From: Bradyrhizobium sp. S69
GTDB taxonomy: Bacteria; Pseudomonadota; Alphaproteobacteria; Rhizobiales; Xanthobacteraceae
Reading direction: 5' to 3'
Assembly (NCBI RefSeq): GCF_009766005.1
Contig: NZ_LMUK01000043.1
Location: forward strand, 460,176 to 514,561
DNA: 54,386 bases
Each line of letters opens with the position of its first letter. The stretch's first letter is position 1. Shown here piece after piece: positions 25,156 to 32,980 of the stretch. A model generated the notes under the pieces. The model did no database searches, was not told where the DNA came from, and saw only the letters and a list, made by a program, of their open reading frames with translations. The translations under genes were made by a program, and so were the position numbers.

Positions 25156-27495
25156 ATGAGTATCCACGCGTTTACCAGCGAATCCTACTCGGAACACGAC
25201 CGAACCGAAGCCTGGCAGGACGTGTTGGGCGGCTTTGGGCTGCGATCTTCGCCGCTATCGGCCCGCTATGGCGAACACGCCACGGCGCTGTCCCGCGCCT
25301 CGCTAGACGGCGTCGGATTGATGCGTTTTGCCGCGGGCCCGCAGGTTTTTTCGCCGTTGCCGCGGCGGGCCGATTTGCCGATCCTGCTGATGCCGGCCGA
25401 GGACGGCGCGGTGCTCAAGGCCGGTGGTTCCCCACAAACGATCCCCAGCGGCCGCATCATCCTGCTGCCGCGCCAGAACGACTGGCGGGTGACTTTTCAC
25501 CGCGACATGCGCGCCATCGTGCTATCGGTGACCGCCGAGAGCTTTGGCGGCCGCAAGATCAATTTGCCGGAATGCCGCGACGCCGTCATCGTCGCGCCGG
25601 AGGGATTGGCCGACGTGCTTGGCCGCACCCTGGAGAGCGCCTCCGAAGCACTCGAGAAACTGTCGCCCGAAGCCTGGAACACGATCCGGCTCAGCCTTGC
25701 TGAGATGCTGCTGACGCTGTCGCGGCAGAAATCCTCCAGCGCTGCCGAGGCGGTCGGCATCGGCACCCAGCCCGCGCTGCTGCAACGAATCTATGACGCG
25801 ATCGAACGCAAACTCGGCGATTCCGACATCACGCCGGCGCGCATCGCGCAGATCGAAGGCATCTCGGAGCGCTACTTGCAAAAGCTGTTCGAGGGCAGCG
25901 GCGACAATTTCACGCATTATCTGCGGGAGCGGCGGTTGCAGCGCTGCTGGGCCGATCTCGGCAACGCCGGCGAGGCGCACCGATCGGTATCCGATATCGC
26001 CTTCAGCTGCGGCTTCAGCGATGCCGCGCATTTCAGCCGCTCGTTCCGCGACCGGTTCGGATTGTCGCCGCGCGCGTTCCGGCAACAGCAGGCCGAGCGG
26101 CTGTCCGGTCTCGGCGTCAAGGCCGGGCAGCGCGGCTGGCCGCAGGATGCGATCGCGCAATTGCGTCCACATCGGGCCGCGCCGATGATCGCAGCGGCTG
26201 AGTTGGAGCCGGCCGACCTTGCGCCACGGTCGCGGGACAAGCCCGCGCATCATCATCTGCCGATCGATGCGAACCATGTGCATTGGGGATTTTTCAGCCG
26301 CGAACTGAAGCCGCTGATCGAGATCGCGTCGGGAGATACCATCACCGTCGAGACGCTGTCGCAGCACGCCTCCGACGACCCCGAACGCATGATCCTCGGC
26401 GACGAGGGCGCCGAGAGCGTGTTTCGCTGGACCGCGCAGGGCAAGGGCGTCGAGCGTCGCGGCGCCGGGCCGATGGACGCCTCGATCTATGGCCGCGGCG
26501 CCGGCGAAGGTTTTGGCGTTCACATCTGCACAGGGCCGATCGCGATCAAGGGCGCCGAGCCCGGCGATGTGCTGGAAGTTCGTATCCTCGACATGGTGCC
26601 GCGCCCGAGCCGCAATCCGGCGCTGAAGGGCCGGATCTTCGGCAGCAGCGTCGCGGCGTGGTGGGGCTATCATTACGACGAATTCCTCACCGAGCCGAAG
26701 CCGCGCGAATCCGTCACGATCTTCGAGATTTTCCCGGGCGAAGAACCGCACGCCGAAGCGATCTATTCTTATCGTTGGCAGCCGCAAACCGATCCGTCCG
26801 GCGTGCTGCACCAGACCTATGATTATCCCGGCATTCCGGTCGCGGCCGAGACGATCCGGCGGCGGCACGGCGTGCTCGACGGCATCCGGATTCCGTTGCG
26901 GCCGCATTTCGGTGTGATCGGCGTGGCGCCGCGCGAGGCCGGCCTGGTCGATTCGGTGCCGCCGGCGTATTTCGGCGGCAACCTCGACAATTGGCGGCTC
27001 GGCAAGGGCGCCGCGGTCTATCTCCCGGTCTCGGTTCCCGAAGCGTTGCTGTCGATCGGCGATCCCCACGCCGCCCAAGGCGACGGCGAACTCAGCGGCA
27101 CCGCGATCGAATGCTCGATGACCGGCACTTTCGAAGTCGTGCTGCACAAGAAAGCCGATCACGCCGGGCAACCGTTCGCCGATTTGACCTATCCCTTGAT
27201 CGAAACCGAAACCGATTGGGTGCTGACCGGCTTCAGCCATCCGAACTACCTCGCCGAATTCGGCGCCAAGGGCCAAAGCGAGGTCTACGCGAAATCCTCA
27301 CTCGATCTGGCGATGAAGGACGCGTTCCGCAAAGTTCGCCGCTTCCTGATGAACACCAGGGGATTGAGCGAGGACGAAGCGATCGCGCTGATCTCGGCGG
27401 CGGTGGATTTCGGCGTCACGCAAGTCGTCGACGGCAATTGGGGCGTCCACGCCACCTTGAGCAAACGCCTGTTTGCCAATCAAACCACGCGCTGA
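25156..27495 (+). CDS. AraC-type regulator fused to an acetamidase/formamidase domain
   Basis: This 779-residue protein has three parts. Residues about 1-185 form an AraC-type N-terminal cupin-like domain. Residues 208-312 form a complete AraC/XylS DNA-binding domain, with two helix-turn-helix units ending in HRSVSDIAFSCGFSDAAHFSRSFRDRFGLSPRAFR. After a Pro/Ala-rich linker (about 313-364), residues 365-779 form a full-length acetamidase/formamidase domain with the GDPHAAQGDGELSGTAIE signature from 635. Compared with the enzyme encoded just upstream, the Cys/His loop is replaced by SRNPALKGRIFG. The amidase part may be a true enzyme or an amide sensor controlling transcription. I know no characterised protein with this layout. 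RidA follows 30 bp downstream. No frameshift is seen at the junction. Confidence 0.9.
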   Translation: MSIHAFTSESYSEHDRTEAWQDVLGGFGLRSSPLSARYGEHATALSRASLDGVGLMRFAAGPQVFSPLPRRADLPILLMPAEDGAVLKAGGSPQTIPSGRIILLPRQNDWRVTFHRDMRAIVLSVTAESFGGRKINLPECRDAVIVAPEGLADVLGRTLESASEALEKLSPEAWNTIRLSLAEMLLTLSRQKSSSAAEAVGIGTQPALLQRIYDAIERKLGDSDITPARIAQIEGISERYLQKLFEGSGDNFTHYLRERRLQRCWADLGNAGEAHRSVSDIAFSCGFSDAAHFSRSFRDRFGLSPRAFRQQQAERLSGLGVKAGQRGWPQDAIAQLRPHRAAPMIAAAELEPADLAPRSRDKPAHHHLPIDANHVHWGFFSRELKPLIEIASGDTITVETLSQHASDDPERMILGDEGAESVFRWTAQGKGVERRGAGPMDASIYGRGAGEGFGVHICTGPIAIKGAEPGDVLEVRILDMVPRPSRNPALKGRIFGSSVAAWWGYHYDEFLTEPKPRESVTIFEIFPGEEPHAEAIYSYRWQPQTDPSGVLHQTYDYPGIPVAAETIRRRHGVLDGIRIPLRPHFGVIGVAPREAGLVDSVPPAYFGGNLDNWRLGKGAAVYLPVSVPEALLSIGDPHAAQGDGELSGTAIECSMTGTFEVVLHKKADHAGQPFADLTYPLIETETDWVLTGFSHPNYLAEFGAKGQSEVYAKSSLDLAMKDAFRKVRRFLMNTRGLSEDEAIALISAAVDFGVTQVVDGNWGVHATLSKRLFANQTTR

Positions 27496-27525
27496 ACGCG
27501 CAAGCTGAACATCAAAAGGGATTCC

Positions 27526-27915
27526 ATGATATTTCACATGATTGCGGGCGGCCCGAAGCCCGTCGCGCCGTTCAGCCACGCGGTCGAGACCGACGGCTTT
27601 GTCCTGATCACGGGGCAGATGCCCGATACGCCGCAGGCGCCCGGTATCCTGCCCGAGGGCATCGTCGCCCAGACCCACGCCGTGATGGCGAATTTGAACA
27701 AGGTGCTGGCCGGCGTCGGGCTCGGCTTCGAGCATGTTGCGATGGCGCGGATCTATCTGACCGAGTTCAAGCGGGACTATGCGGCGATGAATGAAACCTA
27801 TCGCAGTTATTTCGCGCAAGATCGCCTGCCCGCGCGCACCTGCGTCGGCGTCACCGGCCTCGCTTATGACGCCCTGATCGAGATCGACCTGATCGCGCGC
27901 CGGCCGGCCGAATAG
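27526..27915 (+). CDS. ridA: RidA family enamine/imine deaminase
   Basis: The 129-residue product has the length and fold signature of RidA (YjgF/UK114): FVLITGQMP, VMANLNKVLAGVGLGFEHVAMARIYLT and LPARTCVGV with the catalytic arginine at 104. RidA hydrolyses reactive enamines and imines formed by PLP enzymes, releasing a ketoacid and ammonia. It follows the AraC-amidase fusion by 30 bp and is probably in the same transcript, suiting a nitrogen-scavenging operon in which aminoacrylate-like by-products could arise. Confidence 0.9.
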   Translation: MIFHMIAGGPKPVAPFSHAVETDGFVLITGQMPDTPQAPGILPEGIVAQTHAVMANLNKVLAGVGLGFEHVAMARIYLTEFKRDYAAMNETYRSYFAQDRLPARTCVGVTGLAYDALIEIDLIARRPAE

Positions 27916-27957
27916 AGTGTGATGAGTTTTAGCTGAATCGGCTCGCCACTGTTTCCG

Positions 27958-28110
27958 TTCACCTCTCCCCGGCGGGGAGAGGTCGGATTGCGGAGCAATC
28001 CGGGTGAGGGCTCTTGCTCTCTCGATAGACCGTAACCCCTCACCCGATTTGCACCGGACGATGCTTCGCATCGCCGGGAGCAAATCGACCTCTCCCAAGG
28101 GAGAGGTGAA
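27958..28110. repeat. 153-bp palindromic intergenic element
   Basis: The outer ends TTCACCTCTCCC and GGGAGAGGTGAA are perfect inverted repeats. Inside are several nested hairpins: ACCTCTCCCC/GGGGAGAGGT (27961-27983), CGGATTGC/GCAATCCG around GGA, GGGTGAGGG pairing with CCCTCACCC, CGATG/CATCG and a final ACCTCTCCC/GGGAGAGGT. It resembles palindromic repeats scattered in Bradyrhizobium-type genomes. It lies between ridA and the next gene and could end transcription. Confidence 0.75.
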
Positions 28111-28270
28111 CTTTCGGCGCCGTTCCAGCTCAACCTGGCGTCATCCCGCTTTAGACAATGATGCGACGCAACAGAGCCAACGCATAACACGTCTGATCGC
28201 GCCGGGGTTTGCTCGCGCGTATTACCCGTGCTGTAAGGTGCGCCGCATCTTGCATCCGGGAGTTGTTCTG

Positions 28271-29845
28271 ATGGCGCGCTTGGGTTTTGTTTCCGCCGCA
28301 TTCGCGATCTCGATCGCATTCGCGATCTCGATTCTCGGTTGCGGCATCGCGACGCCCGCGGCCGCAAAGGTGACAAAACTCGATATCGGCTCGCAGCAAA
28401 GCTATGGCACGTTCAAGCCGGGCGAATATGTCTGGTGGCAAGGCACGATCTCGGGCGAATTGGCGCCGACCGAAAAAATTCCGGATCTCGACAAGGCCGC
28501 CAGAAACGCCCACGGCATGGTGGAATATTCGGCGAAGATCTCGCTAATGTTTGCCAAGAATCCGAAGAACGGCAACGGCACGCTGCTGGTCGATATCCCG
28601 AATCGCGGCCGGCCTTATGCGCAGGGGCTTTATGACAGCCCGCGCGATGAACCGTTCGAAGCCGGCGTGACCGACGTCGGCAACGGCTTCCTGCAAGACC
28701 ACGGCTTTGCCGTTGCCGAGGTGCAATGGGAGCTCGGCCCGGGGACCGAGTTGCCGACCTTCACCGACGCCTCCGGGCAGAAGCATTTTGTCGAGGGCGT
28801 GGGCTTTGCGATCGTCCGCGATGCCACCGACTTTCTGAGGAACGCGACGGCCGACAACGCCGGCACCGCCAATCCACTGCACGGCACGGTCAAGCGTGCG
28901 CTCGCGTCCGGCAAGTCGCAGTCGGGCCGTTACCTCAAGACCTTCCTGTATAATGGCTTCAACGTGGCCGAGGGACGGCGGCTGTTCGACGGCATGCATG
29001 TGATCGTCTCGGGCGCCGGCATGTTGCCGATCATGCAGTCGGGCACCGGACCGCAATCCAGCGCGACCGGCACCCCCGACTTTTCAAATCCGGAATTTCC
29101 CGGCGTCCACGGCGCGGTGCTGACCATCGGCGACGTCATCAAGCACGTGAAGGAGCGCGGCGAGAAGCCGCCGCTGATCCTGATGCTGAGTTCGACCACC
29201 GACTTCTATTCGCTGCGCGCTTCGTTGGGGCGAACCGGCGGCGACGGCAGCGGCGAGGTGCCGATCCCGGCCAATGTCCGCATGTATGACATCGCCGGCG
29301 CATCCCACGCGATTGTGCCCAAGGTCAAGTGTGACCTTCCTTACGCCCGGCTCGACTGGAGCCCGGTGTTACGCGCGACCCTGCTGGATCTCGACGACTG
29401 GGTCGCCAAAGGCACCGAACCGCCGGCCAATCGCCTGATGCCGCTGGAGCCGGCCGGAGACAATCCGATGGTGCTGCGCGCGCCGTCCAATCTGCCCAAG
29501 GCCGTGATCGAAATCCCCAAGCGCGATGCCGACGGCAACGCGCTCGGCGGCGTCCGGCTGCCTGATATGCAGGTGCCACTCGGCGCCAACGCCCAGCAAA
29601 ATCCGCCGCTGTCGTTCAGCTGCATGCTGGCCGGCGCCTATGTCGCGTTTCCGCGCACCCAGGCCGATGCGGACGCCAAGCACGACAGCCATCGCCCGGT
29701 GCTGGAACGATACAAGACCCGCAACGACTATGTGAACCTCGTTCGCATCGCCGCGCGCGACCTCGAGCACGACGGCTTCCTGTTGCCGGACGATGCGGCC
29801 GTCATCATTCAGTCGGCGGCGGCAAGCCCGCTGTGGCGCAACTAG
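28271..29845 (+). CDS. secreted alpha/beta hydrolase domain protein
   Basis: The 524-residue protein starts at ATG 28271 after CGGGAG, with a signal peptide (to about residue 33, cut after PAAA). The mature domain resembles the alpha/beta-hydrolase-10 group: VDIPNRGRPYA near the start, the nucleophile context SGKSQSGRYLKTFLYNGFN, and GASHAIVP with a likely catalytic His. Its substrates are probably esters or lactones in the periplasm. The signal core contains an 18-bp tandem duplication (GCATTCGCGATCTCGATC at 28298-28315 and 28316-28333) that repeats the six residues AFAISI. The TAG stop lies at the very start of a dispersed palindromic repeat. Confidence 0.75.
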   Translation: MARLGFVSAAFAISIAFAISILGCGIATPAAAKVTKLDIGSQQSYGTFKPGEYVWWQGTISGELAPTEKIPDLDKAARNAHGMVEYSAKISLMFAKNPKNGNGTLLVDIPNRGRPYAQGLYDSPRDEPFEAGVTDVGNGFLQDHGFAVAEVQWELGPGTELPTFTDASGQKHFVEGVGFAIVRDATDFLRNATADNAGTANPLHGTVKRALASGKSQSGRYLKTFLYNGFNVAEGRRLFDGMHVIVSGAGMLPIMQSGTGPQSSATGTPDFSNPEFPGVHGAVLTIGDVIKHVKERGEKPPLILMLSSTTDFYSLRASLGRTGGDGSGEVPIPANVRMYDIAGASHAIVPKVKCDLPYARLDWSPVLRATLLDLDDWVAKGTEPPANRLMPLEPAGDNPMVLRAPSNLPKAVIEIPKRDADGNALGGVRLPDMQVPLGANAQQNPPLSFSCMLAGAYVAFPRTQADADAKHDSHRPVLERYKTRNDYVNLVRIAARDLEHDGFLLPDDAAVIIQSAAASPLWRN

Positions 29846-29979
29846 AGCATTTCCGGTTCTGATGGAATCAGAACCGGGCTCTAGATTCTTGTTTTGACGC
29901 GTTTTCTTGACGCGAACGGTGTCCACGGAGCCTGTCATCGGGCGCGCATTCGCGCGACCCGTTGGCTCGAAAACGCTCC
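29842..29979. repeat. dispersed palindromic repeat, copy 1
   Basis: CTAGAGCATTT is followed by the hairpin CCGGTTCTGAT/ATCAGAACCGG (29853-29877), then GGGCTCTAGATTCTTG, TTTTGACGCGTTTTCTTGACG and, at the end, GGCTCGAAAACGCTC. The same parts recur at 38913-39043. This copy carries about 37 extra bases (from GGAGCCTG to CCGTTGG) before the final GCTCGAAAACGCTC. The first bases of the element supply the TAG stop of the upstream hydrolase gene. Confidence 0.8.
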
Positions 29980-30088
29980 AGGCCGGCGGGAATGGGCGAA
30001 AGCCGCCGGCTTGGTTAAGCAACGATTAATTTTGTTCTGGCAGTGATGTCTCGGCCGCCCGCTTTCGCTGGGTCAATGGAGGATTCCA

Positions 30089-30460
30089 ATGTCAGACATC
30101 ATGAGCATCCTGCAGTCGAGTTACACATCGTCTTCGGCGAGCCTGCTCTCGCCGGGCTCGAAATTCGCCAAAGTCGATCCGACGCAATGGCAGGGTAGCT
30201 GGACCGGCACGGATAGCTCCCACCAGCCCGTTACGGTTTCGATCACCAAGGTCAACGGCTTCCGCGCCAATGTCGTGCTTCAGAGTTCGGCCGGCCTGCA
30301 GTACCAACAGGCGCTGATCACCACCAAGAACACGTTTCGAATCGGCGACTCCCAGTTTGCGCTGACCGCAGCCGGCAAGGCGACCATCACCACCATCAAC
30401 ACCGATGCCACCACGGGCATCCAGACCAGTTCGCAGGCCAGCCTCACCCTCAAGACCTGA
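30089..30460 (+). CDS. conserved hypothetical small protein
   Basis: The 123-residue protein starts at ATG 30089 after a clear GGAGGA ribosome site. It has no signal peptide or membrane helix. A Ser-rich N-terminus (residues 1-25) precedes a beta-rich domain with many Thr, Ser and Gln residues: WQGSWTGTDSSHQPVTVSI, ANVVLQSSAGLQYQQALI, and ATITTINTDATTG near the end. The pattern resembles a small beta-sandwich, perhaps surface- or flagellum-associated, but I recognise no family. It ends 12 bp before the convergent FAD-oxidase gene. Confidence 0.7.
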   Translation: MSDIMSILQSSYTSSSASLLSPGSKFAKVDPTQWQGSWTGTDSSHQPVTVSITKVNGFRANVVLQSSAGLQYQQALITTKNTFRIGDSQFALTAAGKATITTINTDATTGIQTSSQASLTLKT

Positions 30461-30472
30461 GTTACGCGAGTC

Positions 30473-31888
30473 CTACGCCGCCGGCAGGATCTTGCCGGGA
30501 TTGAAGATATTCTGCGGATCGAGCGCCTGCTTCACCGCGCGCATGGCGTCGATGGCCTCGGGGCCGATTTCGGCCTTGAGGTATTTCTGCTTGCCCTGCC
30601 CGATGCCGTGCTCGCCGGTGCAGGTGCCGCCCATCGATTGCGCGCGTTCGACCAGCCGGTGCATGAAATCCTCGCCGCGCGCCATCTCGTCGGCATCGTC
30701 GACATCGCACAACAGCGAGCAGTGGAAATTGCCGTCGCCGACATGACCGACGATCGGCGATTGCAAATTCAGCCGCTTCAGATCCTCTTCGGTTTCGGTG
30801 ACGCAATCGGCCAGCCGCGAGATCGGCACGCAGACGTCGGTCGCGACCACGCCGGCGCCCGGGCGCAGCGCCTTGACCGACCAATAGGCGTCATGGCGCG
30901 CCTGCCATAATTTGGTCCGGTCCTCCGGCCGCGTGGTCCAGGTGAAATCGCCGCCGCCACATTCTTCCGCGATCTCGCGAAAATTCTTCGATTGCTCGGC
31001 GACTTCATTCTCGCTGCCATGGAATTCCAGCAGCAACAACGGCGTCTCCGGCAGCGACAGTTTTGAGTAGGAATTGCAGGCGCGCACCTGCTCGGCGTTG
31101 AGCAGTTCGATGCGGGCCACGGGAATGCCGGTCTGGATCGCAAGTATCGTGGCCTGGCAGGCGCCGCGCACGCTGTCGAACGAGCAGGCGGCGGCCGCGA
31201 TGGTCTCGGGGATGCCGCGCAGCTTGATGGTGAGTTCGGTGATGATGCCGAGCGTGCCCTCGGCGCCGACGAACAGATGGGTCAGGTCATAGCCGGCCGA
31301 TGATTTCTTCGAGCGGGTGCCGGTGGTGATGATTTCGCCATCGCCGCGCACCACCTTGAGCGCCAGCACATTGTCGCGCATGGTGCCGTAGCGCACCGCG
31401 TTGGTGCCGGAGGCGCGGGTCGACGCCATGCCGCCGAGCGAGGCATCGGCACCGGGATCGATCGGGAAAAACACGCCCTGGTCGCGCAGATGCTCGTTCA
31501 ATGCCTTGCGGGTGACCCCGGGCTGGATCACGCAATCGAGATCCTCGGCGTGAACTTCCAGCACCTTGTTCATGTCGCGCAGATCGATGCAGACGCCGCC
31601 GGCCGGGGCATTGACCTGGCCCTCCAGCGAGGTGCCGGTGCCGAACGCGATCACGGGAACGCCGTGTTTGGCGCAGATCCGCACCACGTCCTGGATATCG
31701 GAGGTTTCCTGCGCCATCACCACCGCGTCGGGTGGCTGCGGCTTCAGCCACGTCGTGGTATGGGCGTGCTGGTCGCGCACCGCCTGCGAGGTGATCAACC
31801 GGTTGCCGAACCTTGCTGCGAGCGCTTCCAGCGTGCTCGCCAGGACCTTCGGCTCCGGACGCGGCAAATTTTGTGGTGTTGTAGCCAA
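30473..31888 (-). CDS. FAD-linked oxidase, D-lactate/glycolate dehydrogenase type (GlcD-like)
   Basis: About 471 residues from a TTG at 31888 that follows GGGAGGA; an upstream frame extension lacks such a site. It has the PCMH-type FAD domain (VIAFGTGTSLEGQVNAPAGG, then PGADASLGGMASTRASGTNAVRYGTMRDNVL) and a C-terminal FAD-linked oxidase domain ending in the signature CTGEHGIGQGKQKYL, then DPQNIFNPGKILP. Such enzymes oxidise D-2-hydroxyacids and pass electrons to quinone or cytochrome c. No GlcE/GlcF partners are adjacent, so the single-subunit D-lactate dehydrogenase type is more likely. The physiological substrate is inferred from family only. Confidence 0.88.
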   Translation of the reverse strand: MATTPQNLPRPEPKVLASTLEALAARFGNRLITSQAVRDQHAHTTTWLKPQPPDAVVMAQETSDIQDVVRICAKHGVPVIAFGTGTSLEGQVNAPAGGVCIDLRDMNKVLEVHAEDLDCVIQPGVTRKALNEHLRDQGVFFPIDPGADASLGGMASTRASGTNAVRYGTMRDNVLALKVVRGDGEIITTGTRSKKSSAGYDLTHLFVGAEGTLGIITELTIKLRGIPETIAAAACSFDSVRGACQATILAIQTGIPVARIELLNAEQVRACNSYSKLSLPETPLLLLEFHGSENEVAEQSKNFREIAEECGGGDFTWTTRPEDRTKLWQARHDAYWSVKALRPGAGVVATDVCVPISRLADCVTETEEDLKRLNLQSPIVGHVGDGNFHCSLLCDVDDADEMARGEDFMHRLVERAQSMGGTCTGEHGIGQGKQKYLKAEIGPEAIDAMRAVKQALDPQNIFNPGKILPAA

Positions 31889-31974
31889 AACGAGTTCCTC
31901 CCGACCAAAAGACCGTGGCAAAGGATATATAAGCGGTCAAGGGACCGGGATCGAACAAACGGGCAAACAAGGGG

Positions 31975-32496
31975 ATGGGTGCGATGACACTGACCGCCGC
32001 CGACGATGGGCTGCTCCGCCCCACGCCGTTCCTGTCATCGGTGATGCAGATCGAGCCGCAATGGATCGACTACAACGGCCATCTCAACATGGCCTATTAC
32101 AACGTGATGTTCGACCGCGCCGTCGATGAATTATGGCTCGAGCTCGGGATCGGACCCGCCTATATGAAAGCGCGCCACGGCTCGACCTTCACCGCCGAAT
32201 GCCATGTGCGCTATGTGCGCGAGATTCACCTCGGAGATCCCGTGCAGGTGTCGGTGCTGCTGGTCGCGGCCGACGAAAAACGGCTGCACACCTTCAAGGA
32301 ATTGCGCCACGCCACCGAGGGCTGGCTGTCGGCCACATCGGAAAACATGACCCTTCATATCGATATGGCCGCGCGCAAAACCGCGCCCTTCCCTGCCGAT
32401 ATCCGCGCCCGCATCGAAGCGGTCGCCAACGCGCATTCATCCATCGCGCGCCCCGAGGCCATCGGCCGCAAGGTGATGATGCCGTCGGGGCGATAG
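31975..32496 (+). CDS. hotdog-fold acyl-CoA thioesterase family protein
   Basis: The 173-residue protein has the 4-hydroxybenzoyl-CoA-thioesterase-like motif QWIDYNGHLNMAYYNVMFDRAVD near residue 28, followed by the hotdog strand pattern FTAECHVRYVREIHLGDPVQVSVLLVAADEKRLHTF. Related domains in carnitine catabolism hydrolyse betainyl-CoA. It is divergent from the FAD-oxidase gene and convergent with the DUF1328 gene, ending five bases from it. ATG 31984 is a possible alternative start. The substrate is unknown. Confidence 0.85.
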   Translation: MGAMTLTAADDGLLRPTPFLSSVMQIEPQWIDYNGHLNMAYYNVMFDRAVDELWLELGIGPAYMKARHGSTFTAECHVRYVREIHLGDPVQVSVLLVAADEKRLHTFKELRHATEGWLSATSENMTLHIDMAARKTAPFPADIRARIEAVANAHSSIARPEAIGRKVMMPSGR

Positions 32497-32501
32497 TGCC
32501 T

Positions 32502-32675
32502 CTAGACCCGCGTCCGTCCACGCGCCAGTCCGACCACGGCCGAGACCAGGAACAGCACGACCGCGACGAAGAAGATGATCTTGGCGATTTCGATGGAAGC
32601 GCCGGCGAGGCCGCCGAAGCCCAAAACGCCAGCGATCAACGCGATAATCAACAACGTAACGACCCAGCTCAGCAT
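32502..32675 (-). CDS. DUF1328 (YtjA-like) small membrane protein
   Basis: This 57-residue protein has a first helix MLSWVVTLLIIALIAGVLGF, a GGLAGASIEIAKII turn, and a second helix FFVAVVLFLVSAVVGL with an Arg-rich end (ARGRTRV). That layout is diagnostic of the DUF1328 family of tiny two-helix inner-membrane proteins. The start has an AGAGGTC ribosome site. The function of the family is not established. It is convergent with the thioesterase gene, separated by five bases. Confidence 0.85.
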   Translation of the reverse strand: MLSWVVTLLIIALIAGVLGFGGLAGASIEIAKIIFFVAVVLFLVSAVVGLARGRTRV

Positions 32676-32980
32676 GGCCCCGACCTCTGTTTCGATGTCG
32701 GCGCGACTTGCGATTCTCGCGCCCTGATGCGGAAATAACCCGGCCTGGGAACCAAAGTTCCGCCGTCTTCAAGAGCGGAAAATCGCAAAAATGCCCAGTA
32801 GCAAGGGAACAAAGCCGGAGACGACAGGTCGAATGGCAGCTCGCGCGAACGCCGGGATAACTCCTGTCAAAATGGCCCGCGGACGCCTATATGCCTTTCA
32901 TTCCTGCTATGAAGGCTCCCCTTCACGGCCCCGCGGTGCCATCGTGGGCCAAGATGACCGTGGGCTAAGACGATTCGCCA
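32676..32980. other. 305-bp divergent intergenic region
   Basis: It must hold promoters for the DUF1328 gene and the helicase gene. I see no coding sequence or repeat that I can support. No LexA-type or other operator was recognised by eye, and the helicase ATG lacks a clear Shine-Dalgarno. Confidence 0.5.
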
